A stretch of 64,000 nt of DNA, from contig NZ_BMTD01000001.1 of assembly GCF_014649495.1 (NCBI RefSeq), positions 843,276 to 907,275 of the forward strand, read 5' to 3'. The DNA comes from Streptomyces filipinensis (GTDB lineage Bacteria; Actinomycetota; Actinomycetes; Streptomycetales; Streptomycetaceae). Position numbers and translations under genes: made by a program. Below, piece after piece: positions 56,502 through 64,000 of the stretch. Numbering within the stretch: position 1 is the first letter of the stretch; each line of letters starts with the position of its first letter. The notes beneath the pieces were generated by a model that was given only the letters and a program-made list of their open reading frames with translations, did no database searches and was not told where the DNA came from.

Positions 56502-57668
56502 ATGAAGGCGCCCTTGCACCCGCCCTCGTGGCCAGGCGCAGGCGGTCATAACCGGATCCTCTTCACGCTGATGCAGTGTGTGCCCTTCCTGATCGCGCTG
56601 GCCGTGCTGGTCATCGAGCTCACCCCTGCGCACTTCATCTATACCGGCCCCTTCCTCACCGCGGTCCCGGCGCTGGCGGCAGTGACGCTGGGGCCCAAGG
56701 GCACCGCCGCGGCGGCGGCCCTCGCGCTGGCGATCAGCGTGACCACCGCGACCTGTAACGGGGCATGGGGCAGCCTGCAGGTCTACAGCAACTTCCTGGC
56801 TCTGGCCTTGGTGTCCGCGGCTGGCTTCATCACCAGCCGCGCGATGCAGGAGCGGAGGCGGAGAGAGCTCGACCAGGTCCGCAGCATCGCCGTGGCGGCC
56901 CAGGACGTCGTGTTGCGGCCCGTGCCCGCGCGCCTGGGCCCCCTGCGGGCCGCCAGCCTGTGCCTGGCGGCCGGGACGGGGGCACGGGTGGGCGGTGATC
57001 TGTACGAGGCCGTGCAGACGCGATACGGCGTCCGGATGATCGTGGGGGACGTCCGGGGCAAGGGCCTGGTCGCCGTGCGAGCCGTCGCGGTGGCGCTGGG
57101 CGCGTTCCGGGAGGCCGTGCACTACGAGGAGGACCTGGTGGAGGTCATGAACCGCTGCTCGGCTGCGCTGCGACGGGAGGTCGCGGTGCCGGGTGCGTAC
57201 GGTCATGAGGTTCTGATGGAAGGGTTCACCACGGCGCTCATCGCACAGGTGCCGGACCAACCCGTGGTCCAGCTGGTCAACCGTGGACATCCCCCGCCGC
57301 TGCTGCTGCACCAGGGAAGGGCTGTACCGCTGACGCCGAGCGTGCCGTCGCCGCCTCTCGGCCTCGAAGACCTCGTCACGGACCTCCCCGAGAAGCCCGA
57401 GACCCATGTGTTCATGCCCGGCGACCGTCTGTTGCTGTACACCGACGGTGTGATCGAGGCCCGTAACCGTGCCGGCGAATTCTTCGCTCTGCCGGAGGCC
57501 ATGGAGGGGATGGGCGTCGGCCCCACCCCACCCGTGTTCCTGGAGCAACTGCACCAGGCGTTGACCCGCCACACGGACGGCGACTTGGCGGACGACGTGG
57601 CGGTGATCCTCGCCGACCGGCTCGAAGATCTACCGAGGTCACCTCTCGGTGGAGCAGACAGGGGGTGA
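56502..57668 (+). CDS. membrane PP2C (SpoIIE/RsbU-type) serine/threonine phosphatase
   Basis: A 388-residue protein. The first third is a four-helix membrane region (LFTLMQCVPFLIALAVLVIEL, FLTAVPALAAVTLGPKGTAAAAALALAIS, FLALALVSAAGFITS). A short linker RAMQERRRRELDQVRSIAVAAQDVVLRP leads to a PP2C-SpoIIE domain: GARVGGDLYEAVQTRYGVRMIVGDVRGKGL near 163-192 (metal Asp), NRGHPPPLLL near 258, LLLYTDGVIEARN near 311-323 and the terminal DDVAVILADR. It probably dephosphorylates anti-sigma-factor antagonists. ATG 56502. It ends 65 bases from a convergent gene with the same output domain. Confidence 0.93.
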   Translation: MKAPLHPPSWPGAGGHNRILFTLMQCVPFLIALAVLVIELTPAHFIYTGPFLTAVPALAAVTLGPKGTAAAAALALAISVTTATCNGAWGSLQVYSNFLALALVSAAGFITSRAMQERRRRELDQVRSIAVAAQDVVLRPVPARLGPLRAASLCLAAGTGARVGGDLYEAVQTRYGVRMIVGDVRGKGLVAVRAVAVALGAFREAVHYEEDLVEVMNRCSAALRREVAVPGAYGHEVLMEGFTTALIAQVPDQPVVQLVNRGHPPPLLLHQGRAVPLTPSVPSPPLGLEDLVTDLPEKPETHVFMPGDRLLLYTDGVIEARNRAGEFFALPEAMEGMGVGPTPPVFLEQLHQALTRHTDGDLADDVAVILADRLEDLPRSPLGGADRG

Positions 57669-57732
57669 CCGGGTACCGCAGCGAGGTCACGGCGCTCGGG
57701 CCGGCGCCCAGGGGGTATGGAACCGTGGGCGT

Positions 57733-59778
57733 TCACCGGGGGAGCGAGGTGCCGACGCGGGCGATGAGGAGGGCGATGTCGTCCTGCGCGGGGGTCGGGG
57801 CGAGACGGTCGAGGAGGGTGTCGGCCAGCTCGTCGAGGGACGGATGGGTGCCGGCGAGGAGGTGGGTGAGCTCCTCCAGGCGCTCATCGAGGTCGTGCTC
57901 GCGGGCTTCGACGAGCCCGTCGGTGTAGAGGACGAGCACGGTCCCGGGAGCGACGGCGATCTCGATGGTCGTGAAGGAGATGCCACCGATACCGAGCGGT
58001 GCGCCGGAGGGCAGGTCGATGAGGCGGGCCGTGCCGTCGGGGGTGATCAGGGCAGGTGGCGGATGCCCGGCCCGGGCGAACCGGCAGCGGTGGGCCGCGG
58101 CGTCACAGACGCCGTACAGGCATGTGGCCAGGATCGGGCCGTCGAGGTCCTGCATCGTCTGGTCGAGGTGGTGCAGCAGCTGGTCGGGGGGCAGGTCCAG
58201 GCGGGTGAGGGCCCGGAGCGTGCTGCGCATCTGCCCCATGACGGCGGCGGCTGGGATGCCGTGCCCCATGACGTCGCCGATGGCCAGGGCGGCCCTGTCG
58301 GGGGTCATGGCGGCCACGTCGTACCAGTCGCCGCCCACCTCGTTGGCGTCGGAGGCGGGCAGGTAGCGGTGGGCGATCTCGATACCGCCGGGAGGGGTGA
58401 AGCTGCGGGGCAGCATGCTGCGCTGCAGCGTCAGGGCTGTGTCGTGCTCGCGGGCGTAGCTGAGGGCGTTGTCGATCGCCACGGCGGCCTTGGCCGCGAT
58501 CTCCTCGGCGTCGGACAGCTCGTCCTCCCCGAACGGGCTGGGGTTCTGCGCTCGCCAGAGGCTGATCGCACCCAAAAGTGTGCGCCGTGAGTACAACGGG
58601 GCGGTGATCAGCGAGTGCATGCCGAAGTCCAGCAGCCCGCGGGCCCGGTGGCCGTGATGGGCCTGCCACGCGGAGGAGGTACGAAGGTCCGGTACGAAGG
58701 TCGCGCTCGTGGCGGTGAGAGCGATCTGTGAGTCCACGGGGTCGAGCGGGGGGTCATCGCGGACCCCGCCCAGCGCGACGCGGCGGGCCCGTGCGCTGGG
58801 GTCGGCGAGCGGCTCGCCGACGAGCAGGACGGGCAAGGCCAGGTCGACGGTGACGAAGTCGGCGAAGCGGGGGACCAGCACGCGCACCAGTTCCTGCGCG
58901 GTCTGCTTCGCGTCGAGAGTCGTACCGATGACAATGCTGGCCTCGTACAACAGTCCGAGGCGCTCGTGAGCGTGTCGTGCCTGCTCACGGCTCTCCTCAA
59001 GTGAGGAGGCCAGGGTGTTGAACGCCGTCCCGAGCTGCCTGATCTCGCCCCTGCCGGTTTCGGGCATCCGTACGGCGAGGTCGCCGCCGGCGAGCCGGGA
59101 CGCCGCGCCTGCCGCCTTGCGGACCGGCCAGACCACGGCCCGGATCACGTACCCGGCGAAGGTCGCGATGAGGAGCATGGAGCCGGCAAGGCCGATCGAC
59201 GCCGCCACGACCGCTTCCCGGGCGTCAGCGTTGGCGGCGCTCTCACGCGCCGCGATCAGGGTCGCCTGGGTCGACTCGTACCGGTCGAACTGCTTCCTGA
59301 GCGCGTCGACGCGCCGTTTCCCTTCCAGCGTCGCCTCCACGCCGCGTGCCCGGGGGTCCCCTCGGCTCGCAGCCGCGACCAGCGGAATCGAGTAGTCGTG
59401 GATGAGGGACTCGCCGGCCTGCCGGATGCGCTGGGCCAGTGCCCTCTGGCCGGGGGTGGCGCTGAGGCGCACGAGTTGCTGTGCCTGGCCGGAGAACTTG
59501 GTCCGGGCGGTCTGCCATGGCTCAAGGAACTGCTTCTCCCTGGTGATGACGAAGCCGCGCTGGCCTGTTTCCAGGTCGACGACGAGCCCCTCGACCGTTC
59601 TCGCCTGGGCGAGCGCCGCCTGGGCGTGGCGGTCGGCAGCCGTCGACTCGCCGAGCCCGATGATCGACCAGAGCAGCATCGTGAAGGCGAGCCCGATCAG
59701 CAGGGCGAGCAGCCCACCGGAGACGGCGGTAAGGGGCACCAGCCCCCCACGTGCGCGTCTCTTTCGTGGACCTGACAT
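57733..59778 (-). CDS. CHASE3-HAMP-GAF-PP2C sensor phosphatase
   Basis: A 681-residue sensor. Two helices (VSGGLLALLIGLAFTMLLWSIIGLG, residues about 18-42, and ASIGLAGSMLLIATFAGYVIRAVVW, about 188-212) enclose a CHASE3 extracellular domain (with VEGLVVDLETGQRGFVITRE). A HAMP domain follows at about 212-265, a GAF domain at about 285-440 (LLYEASIVIGTTLDAKQTAQELVRVLVPRFADFVTVDL), then a SpoIIE PP2C domain. The latter has AHRYLPASDANEVGGDWYDVAAMTPDRAALAIGDVMGHGIPAA near 470-512, LVLYTDGLVEARE near 630 and DDIALLIARV at the end. I prefer ATG 59778 (AGGGG spacing) over 59784. It is expected to sense an extracellular signal and control an anti-anti-sigma switch. Confidence 0.95.
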   Translation of the reverse strand: MSGPRKRRARGGLVPLTAVSGGLLALLIGLAFTMLLWSIIGLGESTAADRHAQAALAQARTVEGLVVDLETGQRGFVITREKQFLEPWQTARTKFSGQAQQLVRLSATPGQRALAQRIRQAGESLIHDYSIPLVAAASRGDPRARGVEATLEGKRRVDALRKQFDRYESTQATLIAARESAANADAREAVVAASIGLAGSMLLIATFAGYVIRAVVWPVRKAAGAASRLAGGDLAVRMPETGRGEIRQLGTAFNTLASSLEESREQARHAHERLGLLYEASIVIGTTLDAKQTAQELVRVLVPRFADFVTVDLALPVLLVGEPLADPSARARRVALGGVRDDPPLDPVDSQIALTATSATFVPDLRTSSAWQAHHGHRARGLLDFGMHSLITAPLYSRRTLLGAISLWRAQNPSPFGEDELSDAEEIAAKAAVAIDNALSYAREHDTALTLQRSMLPRSFTPPGGIEIAHRYLPASDANEVGGDWYDVAAMTPDRAALAIGDVMGHGIPAAAVMGQMRSTLRALTRLDLPPDQLLHHLDQTMQDLDGPILATCLYGVCDAAAHRCRFARAGHPPPALITPDGTARLIDLPSGAPLGIGGISFTTIEIAVAPGTVLVLYTDGLVEAREHDLDERLEELTHLLAGTHPSLDELADTLLDRLAPTPAQDDIALLIARVGTSLPR

Positions 59779-60120
59779 GCGCATCCCCTGCCCTGCGCAC
59801 GAACCGGTGGCCCAGGCGTCAGCAGGGCGGTCTCGCGGTGAGCTCCGTCCCCTTGAGTCTAGGTGGGGTGCGCCGGACCCGCCGGGGGCGACCGCAAGGC
59901 CGCGGTCGGCCGCCCGCCGGCTCGTCTCCCCCGGCACCGCTCATGCCGCCCCCCACCACCGGCACACCGACGGCCGTCATCCCCCGCACGTGGCCCGGCG
60001 TCCGCAGGTCCCCGGTCGTCCCCTAAACGGTTGCGGGCGGTGGTACCGGGGCGCTTCGTGCGCCCTCGGTGCCACCGCCCAGCCACTTCCCACCACGTCC
60101 AGGGGTGCTGAACCGGCCTC

Positions 60121-60390
60121 TTACCAGGCCTTGTTGTCGCAGCCCATGGTCGAGCCGATGTGCGTCGCCTGCGCGCCCGGGTCCCCTTCGCCGTTGAGGG
60201 CGTTGCCGAGTACGCCGTTGAGGATCCCGACCTCGCCGAGGACGTCGAGGTTCAGGTCGTGCGACCGGCAGTTGGAGCTCTGAAGGACGCTGTTGCCCCC
60301 TTCGCCGCCGGCGTGAGCGGTACCGGCGGTCAGGAGTCCGACGCTGCCGAGGGCCGCGACCAGGACGGCAGCCTTGTGAAGCTTGTGCAT
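60121..60390 (-). CDS. small secreted protein with Sec signal
   Basis: An 89-residue protein. The signal peptide MHKLHKAAVLVAALGSVGLLTAGTAHA ends at about residue 27. The mature 62 residues contain two cysteines (SSNCRSH and STMGCDNK), probably a disulfide, and a Gly/Asn-rich middle, NLDVLGEVGILNGVLGNALNGEGDPG. It resembles a family of small streptomycete exported proteins of unknown role; chaplin and rodlin motifs are absent. ATG 60390 follows ATGGAGATGAC. The 138 bases upstream, to the TolB gene stop, are AT-rich for this genome and contain no gene. Confidence 0.82.
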   Translation of the reverse strand: MHKLHKAAVLVAALGSVGLLTAGTAHAGGEGGNSVLQSSNCRSHDLNLDVLGEVGILNGVLGNALNGEGDPGAQATHIGSTMGCDNKAW

Positions 60391-60528
60391 GTCATCTCCA
60401 TAGAGTGAGTGTGTGGATGCGATCTGTCACGGACCTTCCACTTACAGCAACGGAGACTAGGGTTAATATCCGCCAAAATGGACATCGACACGCCGATTTC
60501 ATGATCTGTCAGACTGCGGCCTGGGTCC

Positions 60529-61548
60529 CTACGGCGTATAAGCGGGGGACACCGCGGCCGTACTGATCCGCCGCGCTCGTCCCGACCCGTCCGCCGGCAC
60601 CTGGTACAGGTCGGCGCCGTAGTCGCCCGGCAGGGCGTAGACGACGGTCCGGGCGTCACGCCACACCGCCTGGTCGTCCACGCTCCTCCGCTCGGCCAGC
60701 GGTGTCTCGCGCATCGTCCGCAGGTCGAGCACGTACAGCCGCCAAGGGGCGTCCTGCGGCAGGCCGTTGACCCGTTTCTTGTAGGCGATCCGGGTGCCGT
60801 CGGGCGAGAGGGACGGGCACTCGACGTCGGCGTGCAGGGCCGTCACCGTACGGGCCCGCAGATCGCCACGGACCAGGTACGTGCGCCCCTTCGTCGCCAA
60901 GGTCGCATAGAACGTGCGGTCGTCCGCCGCGAACGTCACCCCCCAGAAATTGACGTCCGCCCCCCGGTACGGATGGCCGTCCTTGACGATCCGGAAGGCC
61001 TCCAGGGACGGGATCAGCACGCCGCTGCGGGTGTCCACGATCGCCGTGCGCGTGGAGAAGTCCGTGCCGGCGTAACTGTCCCCGCCCACGAACGCCGTCC
61101 AGGCGGCGAAGTGCCCCGTCGGCGAGATCCGGGCGCGCGACGGAATGCCCGGCACGTCATACCGGTGCTCCGTCCGCAGCCGGTCGTCCAGGACCAGCGC
61201 CCGGTAGGTGTCCGAGACCGGACCGTGCACCGCCTGCAGGCACACGCCGGTGCCCGAAGCGGCGTAGAAACGCAGGCACTTGACGCCGGAGGCGGTACGC
61301 GGACCGGAAGGATCACCGGCCGCGACACTGACGATCTCGTCCCGGTGCGGGCCCCACGCCATGTTCCGGAACACCATCCGCGCGTGCCCGGTCAGCGTGA
61401 CGCTCCCCGGCGCCACCCGCGGACCGCCCGCCCGGGTGTGGTCGCGGCGGTCGGCGCGGGCCGAGGCGTGCAGCACGGACGCCAGCCCGACCGCCCCGAG
61501 CGCGGCGACGGCCGCGACGAGGATCAGGATGCGGCTGCGTACGGTCAT
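60529..61548 (-). CDS. TolB-like beta-propeller protein, membrane-anchored
   Basis: A 339-residue protein with an uncleaved or signal helix (RILILVAAVAALGAVGLASVL, residues about 5-25) and an exterior six- or seven-bladed propeller. The WD40/PD40 repeats CPSLSPDGTRIAYKKR near 228-243 and RISPTGHFAAWTAFV near 128-142 are TolB-type. It starts in ATGA overlap with the MFS gene, giving an operon of phosphoesterase, MFS and propeller. A sensor or binding role for a ligand moved by the transporter is possible but only inferred. Confidence 0.88.
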   Translation of the reverse strand: MTVRSRILILVAAVAALGAVGLASVLHASARADRRDHTRAGGPRVAPGSVTLTGHARMVFRNMAWGPHRDEIVSVAAGDPSGPRTASGVKCLRFYAASGTGVCLQAVHGPVSDTYRALVLDDRLRTEHRYDVPGIPSRARISPTGHFAAWTAFVGGDSYAGTDFSTRTAIVDTRSGVLIPSLEAFRIVKDGHPYRGADVNFWGVTFAADDRTFYATLATKGRTYLVRGDLRARTVTALHADVECPSLSPDGTRIAYKKRVNGLPQDAPWRLYVLDLRTMRETPLAERRSVDDQAVWRDARTVVYALPGDYGADLYQVPADGSGRARRISTAAVSPAYTP

Positions 61549-62804
61549 GCGGTCACCGTCGCCTTCGGACGCAGGGTGAGGGAGAGGACGGCACAGGCGG
61601 CCAGCGCCACCGCCGCCCCCACCAGCGCCGCCCGGTCGCCCCACACCGTCCAGGCGGCGCCGAACAGCAGCGAGCAGGCGAACCGGGCCAGCGCCTGCCC
61701 GGTCTGGACGAGGGCCAGCCCGGACGAGCGCAGCGCCTCCGGCACGCCGTCCGAGGCCGCCGCCATCAACACCCCGTCGGTGGCCGCGTAGAAGGCACCG
61801 TGCAACGCCAGGACGGCGTACGGGAGAGCCGGTCCGTGCCACCCCGTGAGCAGCAGGGCGTACCCCAGCAGCAGGGCACCGTGCCCGGCGACGAAGACCG
61901 TCCACCGGCCCACCCGGTCCGCGAGCCGTCCGAGCGGCACCGCCAGCAGCAGGAACGCGGCGGCCGTACCGAGCGGCAGCAGCGCGAACCACCGGTCCGG
62001 TACGCCGAGCCGCCGCTGGAGCAGCAGATACACGAACGAGTCGCTCACCGTGGCGAGACCCAGCAGCAGCGCGCACACGGCGACCCGCCGCAGCCCACGC
62101 CGCCGCAGCAGTCCCACCGCGCCCCGCACCGTGGGCCGTTCGGCCGCGACCGCACCACCGCGCCCGCCCGGCACGAAGAGCACCAGCACCAGCACGCCCA
62201 GCACGGCCACACAGGAACTCACCGTGAACACGGCGTCGTAGCCGTCCACCGCGGCCCGCAGGATCACAAACGCCACCAGCGGCCCCAGCAGGGCCCCGGC
62301 CGTGTCCATCGCCCGGTGCACACCGAAGGCCCGCCCCCGCGACTCGGCCGTACTGGACAGCGAGATCAGGGCGTCCCGGGGGGCGGTCCGCAGCCCCTTG
62401 CCGGTGCGGTCGGCGGCCAGCACCAGCCCGATCGGCGTGAGCGAGTGCGCCACCAGCAGCAACGGCTTGCACACGGCGGACAGGCCGTAGCCGAACCCGG
62501 CGACCCACTTGTGCCGCCCGCCGCCCCGGTCCGCGAGATGCCCGCCCACCAGCCGTACGACCGCCGAGAACCCGTTGTAGACACCGTCCAGCAGCCCGAA
62601 GCCCAACGGCGACAGACCCAGCCCGCTGACCAGGTACAACGGCAGCACGGCCGTGACCATCTCGGACGACACATCGGTCACCAGACTGACCGTTCCGAGC
62701 GCGAGCACGGTCGGGGCGATCGCGGCACGGCGCCGCCCGGCCAGGGGCCGGACGGCGCCGTCCGCGGACGCCGGCGTACTCGCGCGGCTGTCCGCTACGT
62801 ACAC
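61545..62804 (-). CDS. MFS transporter of the DHA1-like MFS_1 type
   Basis: A 419-residue, 12-helix transporter. Signature parts are APTVLALGTVSLVTDVSSEMVTAVLPLYLVSGLGLSPLGFGLLDGVYNG across helices 1-2 and AADRTGKGLRTAPRDALISLS near 122-142, a motif of a distinct actinobacterial and proteobacterial MFS group. GTG 62804 starts 1 base after the phosphoesterase stop. The substrate is unknown. It forms one operon with the upstream secreted phosphoesterase and the downstream propeller protein. Confidence 0.9.
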   Translation of the reverse strand: MYVADSRASTPASADGAVRPLAGRRRAAIAPTVLALGTVSLVTDVSSEMVTAVLPLYLVSGLGLSPLGFGLLDGVYNGFSAVVRLVGGHLADRGGGRHKWVAGFGYGLSAVCKPLLLVAHSLTPIGLVLAADRTGKGLRTAPRDALISLSSTAESRGRAFGVHRAMDTAGALLGPLVAFVILRAAVDGYDAVFTVSSCVAVLGVLVLVLFVPGGRGGAVAAERPTVRGAVGLLRRRGLRRVAVCALLLGLATVSDSFVYLLLQRRLGVPDRWFALLPLGTAAAFLLLAVPLGRLADRVGRWTVFVAGHGALLLGYALLLTGWHGPALPYAVLALHGAFYAATDGVLMAAASDGVPEALRSSGLALVQTGQALARFACSLLFGAAWTVWGDRAALVGAAVALAACAVLSLTLRPKATVTA

Positions 62805-62805
62805 C

Positions 62806-63693
62806 TCAGGACGCCCAGATGCCGGTGATGTCCTGGGCGGAGGCCGCGTTGCCCGCGTGCGAGGTCAGCCCCTGGCTGTCCTCCAGGGTGCGCAGCAGGT
62901 CGTAGTGGTCGTACGTCGTGGAGCTGGACGACCCCGCCGCGACGGGCTGCCCGTAGAGCACCGTGGGAATCCGGTTCCCGCTGAGCCGGTTGTCCTCGTC
63001 GAAGGTGATCACGAGCAGGCTGTTGTGGCTCTTGGCCCAGGTCGCGTAGGCGCCCAGGTTGTTCCTCAGCCAGGTGTCACCGGTGGACACCGAGCAGTCG
63101 TGCATGTCGCTGCACAGGTCCGGGGTCACGAACGACAGCTGGGGCAGCGTCGAGTAGTCCGTGGGGAACTGGGCGAACGTCTTCGCGCTCGACGTCGGCA
63201 CATTGCTGAACCCGAACCAAGGGTTGTGCTTGCGCGCGTACTTGCCGCTGCTGCACGTGGTCGAGCCCTGGCCCGGCAGGGTCTCGTTGTAGCTGGCCCA
63301 GCTGCGCCCGGCGGCGATCGTCTCGGACGCGAGGTTGGGTGCCGACGAGAAGCCGGGCGTGTAGCAGCTGTCGTCCGTGATGCCCTGCGTCGAACCGGAG
63401 AACAGGGCGAAGTAGTTGGGCTGGCTCGGGTGGGTCTCGGCGTACGACTGCGTGAGGCTGGCTCCTCCAGACTTCAGCGAATTGATGTACGGGGCGCTGG
63501 AAGAGCCGATGACCTGGCTGTAGGCGTGGTTCTCGAAGACCACGACGACCACGTGGTCCGGACTCGGCACGGCGCCCGCGGCGTGCGCGGACCCTTCGCC
63601 GATACCGGTCCACAGCCCGAACGCGGCCGCGGCGAGGGCCGCCGCGGACGCCGCGACGGTACGGGCACGGCGGTACACGGAACTGCCGGACAC
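62806..63693 (-). CDS. secreted AcpA/phospholipase C-type phosphoesterase
   Basis: A 295-residue exported enzyme of the alkaline-phosphatase-like superfamily. A signal peptide, VYRRARTVAASAAALAAAAFGLWTGIGEGSAHA, ends near residue 38. The catalytic start VVVVVFENHAYSQVIGSSSAPYINSL lies near 48-73, QPNYFALFSGSTQGITDDSCY near 90-110, and VITFDEDNRLSGNRIPTVLYG near 224-244 (metal ligands). Related enzymes hydrolyse phosphate monoesters or phospholipids. GTG 63693 follows GGAGG. It is the first gene of an operon with the MFS and TolB-like genes. Confidence 0.92.
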   Translation of the reverse strand: MSGSSVYRRARTVAASAAALAAAAFGLWTGIGEGSAHAAGAVPSPDHVVVVVFENHAYSQVIGSSSAPYINSLKSGGASLTQSYAETHPSQPNYFALFSGSTQGITDDSCYTPGFSSAPNLASETIAAGRSWASYNETLPGQGSTTCSSGKYARKHNPWFGFSNVPTSSAKTFAQFPTDYSTLPQLSFVTPDLCSDMHDCSVSTGDTWLRNNLGAYATWAKSHNSLLVITFDEDNRLSGNRIPTVLYGQPVAAGSSSSTTYDHYDLLRTLEDSQGLTSHAGNAASAQDITGIWAS

Positions 63694-63838
63694 ATCAACC
63701 TCCGGGTGGGGTGGGGCGGGGCTGGCGGTGCGGACAGAGCATGCACACGCCAATGTGCCCGCGCCCCACGCCGGCCAACCTCAAGGGTGAAGACCGGATG
63801 AACGCGGAGTGCGCAGCCGCGTACGGCGGCAAGGGGGC

Positions 63839-63932
63839 GCGGCGGGTGGTGTCCGCCCGCAGCGTCCGGTGAGAACGCGTGGGACCCCTGAGGAAGCAGC
63901 CCGCCGGACCGAGGACGGACACCACCCGCCGC
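63839..63932. repeat. 17-bp inverted repeat at the window edge
   Basis: GCGGCGGGTGGTGTCCG (63839-63855) and CGGACACCACCCGCCGC (63916-63932) are perfect complements 60 bases apart. The 307 bases 63694-64000 upstream of the phosphoesterase gene contain no supported gene; a run of C-rich sequence closes the window. It may be a hairpin terminator of a gene beyond the edge, or a leader structure. Confidence 0.5.
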
Positions 63933-64000
63933 GGCACCGCCCCACGACTCACCGCGCAACACCACCGACCCCGACCCTGCCCGCCCCCCGCCCCCGCCCC

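Noticed and set aside
63695..63952. Minus-strand open frame at the window edge.
   Set aside because: Arg/Pro-rich shadow; the phosphoesterase start with GGAGG at 63693 is clear, and the inverted repeat lies in this stretch.

Overview
The window is high-GC actinobacterial chromosome, almost certainly Streptomyces. Third codon positions are strongly G/C, starts are often GTG or CTG, and many genes overlap by 4 bases. The gene content is also typical of the genus: EfeUOB iron uptake, a SARP/AfsR-type regulator, a DrrAB-type exporter, several TetR regulators with adjacent palindromes, RsbU-like PP2C phosphatases and GlnA2. From memory, the order resembles, in reverse, the S. coelicolor core segment around SCO2241 (glnA2) to about SCO2302; this was not verified. 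I see no prophage, transposon, CRISPR array, tRNA or rRNA operon.

Layout. 1-8 kb holds housekeeping genes: a hypothetical beta-rich protein, a Nif3/zinc-ribbon/RNase H-phosphatase operon, KDPG aldolase, YaaA, an RNB-domain RNase and a membrane protein. 8-14 kb is an accessory regulatory stretch with MerR and an FAD monooxygenase, two TetR regulators with clear operators, DUF4260, AraC and an EamA exporter. 14-24 kb carries rnpB (RNase P RNA, overlapping the eamA 3' end), a MazG-like protein, DoxX, an NTF2-like protein, a D,D-carboxypeptidase, an SDR, a Bcr/CflA exporter coupled to a serine hydrolase, an Rsm22-like methyltransferase, a TetR regulator and a degenerate Prim-Pol protein. 23.4-31 kb is about iron and heme: efeO-efeB-efeU-lipoprotein behind two tandem iron boxes, PhzF, heme oxygenase behind a 46-bp palindrome, and map. 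31-43 kb has an MFS exporter, a cytoplasmic-type sialidase, F420 reductase, an S2P protease, a large SARP-NB-ARC-TPR regulator converging on a DrrAB-type exporter with a helically phased repeat array upstream, and panB. 43-50 kb contains an EmrB-type exporter with TetR, an EEP hydrolase, a second MFS exporter and a sedolisin protease. 50-56 kb holds a DUF3105/DUF305 pair, an NsrR-type NO sensor, an FAD monooxygenase, flavohaemoglobin with a near-perfect NsrR box, and glnA2. 56-64 kb has two convergent PP2C phosphatases, a small secreted protein, and a three-gene operon (secreted phosphoesterase, MFS, TolB-like protein).

How the parts work together. The iron block couples ferrous/ferric uptake (EfeUOB) to heme recycling (heme oxygenase). 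The NsrR-Hmp pair is a nitric-oxide detoxification module. The SARP regulator probably controls the adjacent exporter. Several local regulators sit beside the palindromes they probably bind. No single spectacular new system is evident. The most interesting unexplained items are the phased repeat array before the DrrA-like gene, the palindrome before heme oxygenase, the Prim-Pol protein lacking a catalytic Asp, and the secreted-phosphoesterase/MFS/TolB operon.
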